From assembly GCF_900112175.1 (NCBI RefSeq), contig NZ_FOYT01000001.1, positions 434,001-498,000 of the forward strand: 64,000 nucleotides of DNA. Direction: 5' to 3'. Of this stretch, positions 63,979 through 64,000 are shown one piece after another. The stretch comes from Halogeometricum rufum (GTDB lineage Archaea > Halobacteriota > Halobacteria > Halobacteriales > Haloferacaceae). A program made the translations under genes and the position numbers. The first letter of the stretch is position 1; each line of letters opens with the position of its first letter. Below the pieces are notes generated by a model. It saw nothing but the letters and a program-made list of their open reading frames with translations. It was not told the origin of the DNA and made no database searches.

Positions 63979-64000
63979 CCGCGTCCGCGACCCGCCGGTC

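Overview
The window is GC-rich DNA from a halophilic archaeon (class Halobacteria). The evidence is strongly acidic proteins, leaderless genes behind TATA boxes, a bacteriorhodopsin with its Bat activator, an archaeal A-type ATP synthase, halocyanin, archaeal lipid-synthesis enzymes (a GGPP-type prenyl synthase and CarS) and class-typical small proteins. The order RPA3 - polyprenyl synthase - EtfBA - A-ATPase resembles the Haloferax chromosome, so a Haloferacaceae-like genome is likely but unproven.

Layout. 1-1.6 kb: the end of a probable integrated element (zinc-finger protein with a bacterial-style Shine-Dalgarno) abutting the 3' end of tRNA-Pro(UGG). 1.6-10.7 kb: core and accessory genes: SLC13-type permease, double halocyanin with one damaged copper site, Ski2-like helicase, cupin, membrane S2P protease with CBS domains, CinA-like protein, HbpS-like protein and two small proteins. 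10.7-15.3 kb: an accessory island with an AT-rich leader carrying a 27-nt dyad, then three tightly packed genes (helical protein, cytoplasmic zincin, and a free-standing copy of the zincin C-terminal module), ending near tRNA-His and a partial copy of its 3' end. 15.4-27.6 kb: housekeeping genes: RPA3 with its partner, GDP-mannose pyrophosphorylase, Tfx regulator, TRAM protein, methyltransferase, radical SAM protein, DUF373 protein, prenyl synthase and a K+ channel. 27.7-33.6 kb: EtfAB, a membrane-anchored winged-helix protein divergent from a secreted protein and a pilin-like protein, and a quinone-type methyltransferase.

33.7-47.5 kb is the energy locus: A-ATPase genes H-I-K-E-C-F-A-B, then a phototrophy cassette (Bat with a LOV-type PAS domain, bacteriorhodopsin, lycopene cyclase, Brp/Blh beta-carotene cleavage enzyme), then atpD. 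The cassette makes and inserts retinal into a light-driven proton pump, and the surrounding ATP synthase uses the resulting gradient. A palindrome matching the known Bat-site consensus overlaps the bat stop codon just upstream of bop.

47.6-64 kb: small zinc-ribbon proteins, release factor aRF1, wHTH regulators, a MinD-like ATPase with a long acidic tail, ArgS, CTP-dependent riboflavin kinase and RibB, a sugar-nucleotide-type SDR, branched-chain aminotransferase, RidA, a DUF502 membrane protein, proline dehydrogenase, CarS and orotate phosphoribosyltransferase. I saw no CRISPR array, rRNA, insertion sequence, integrase or intein. Family names given as DUF numbers are from memory and were not searched.
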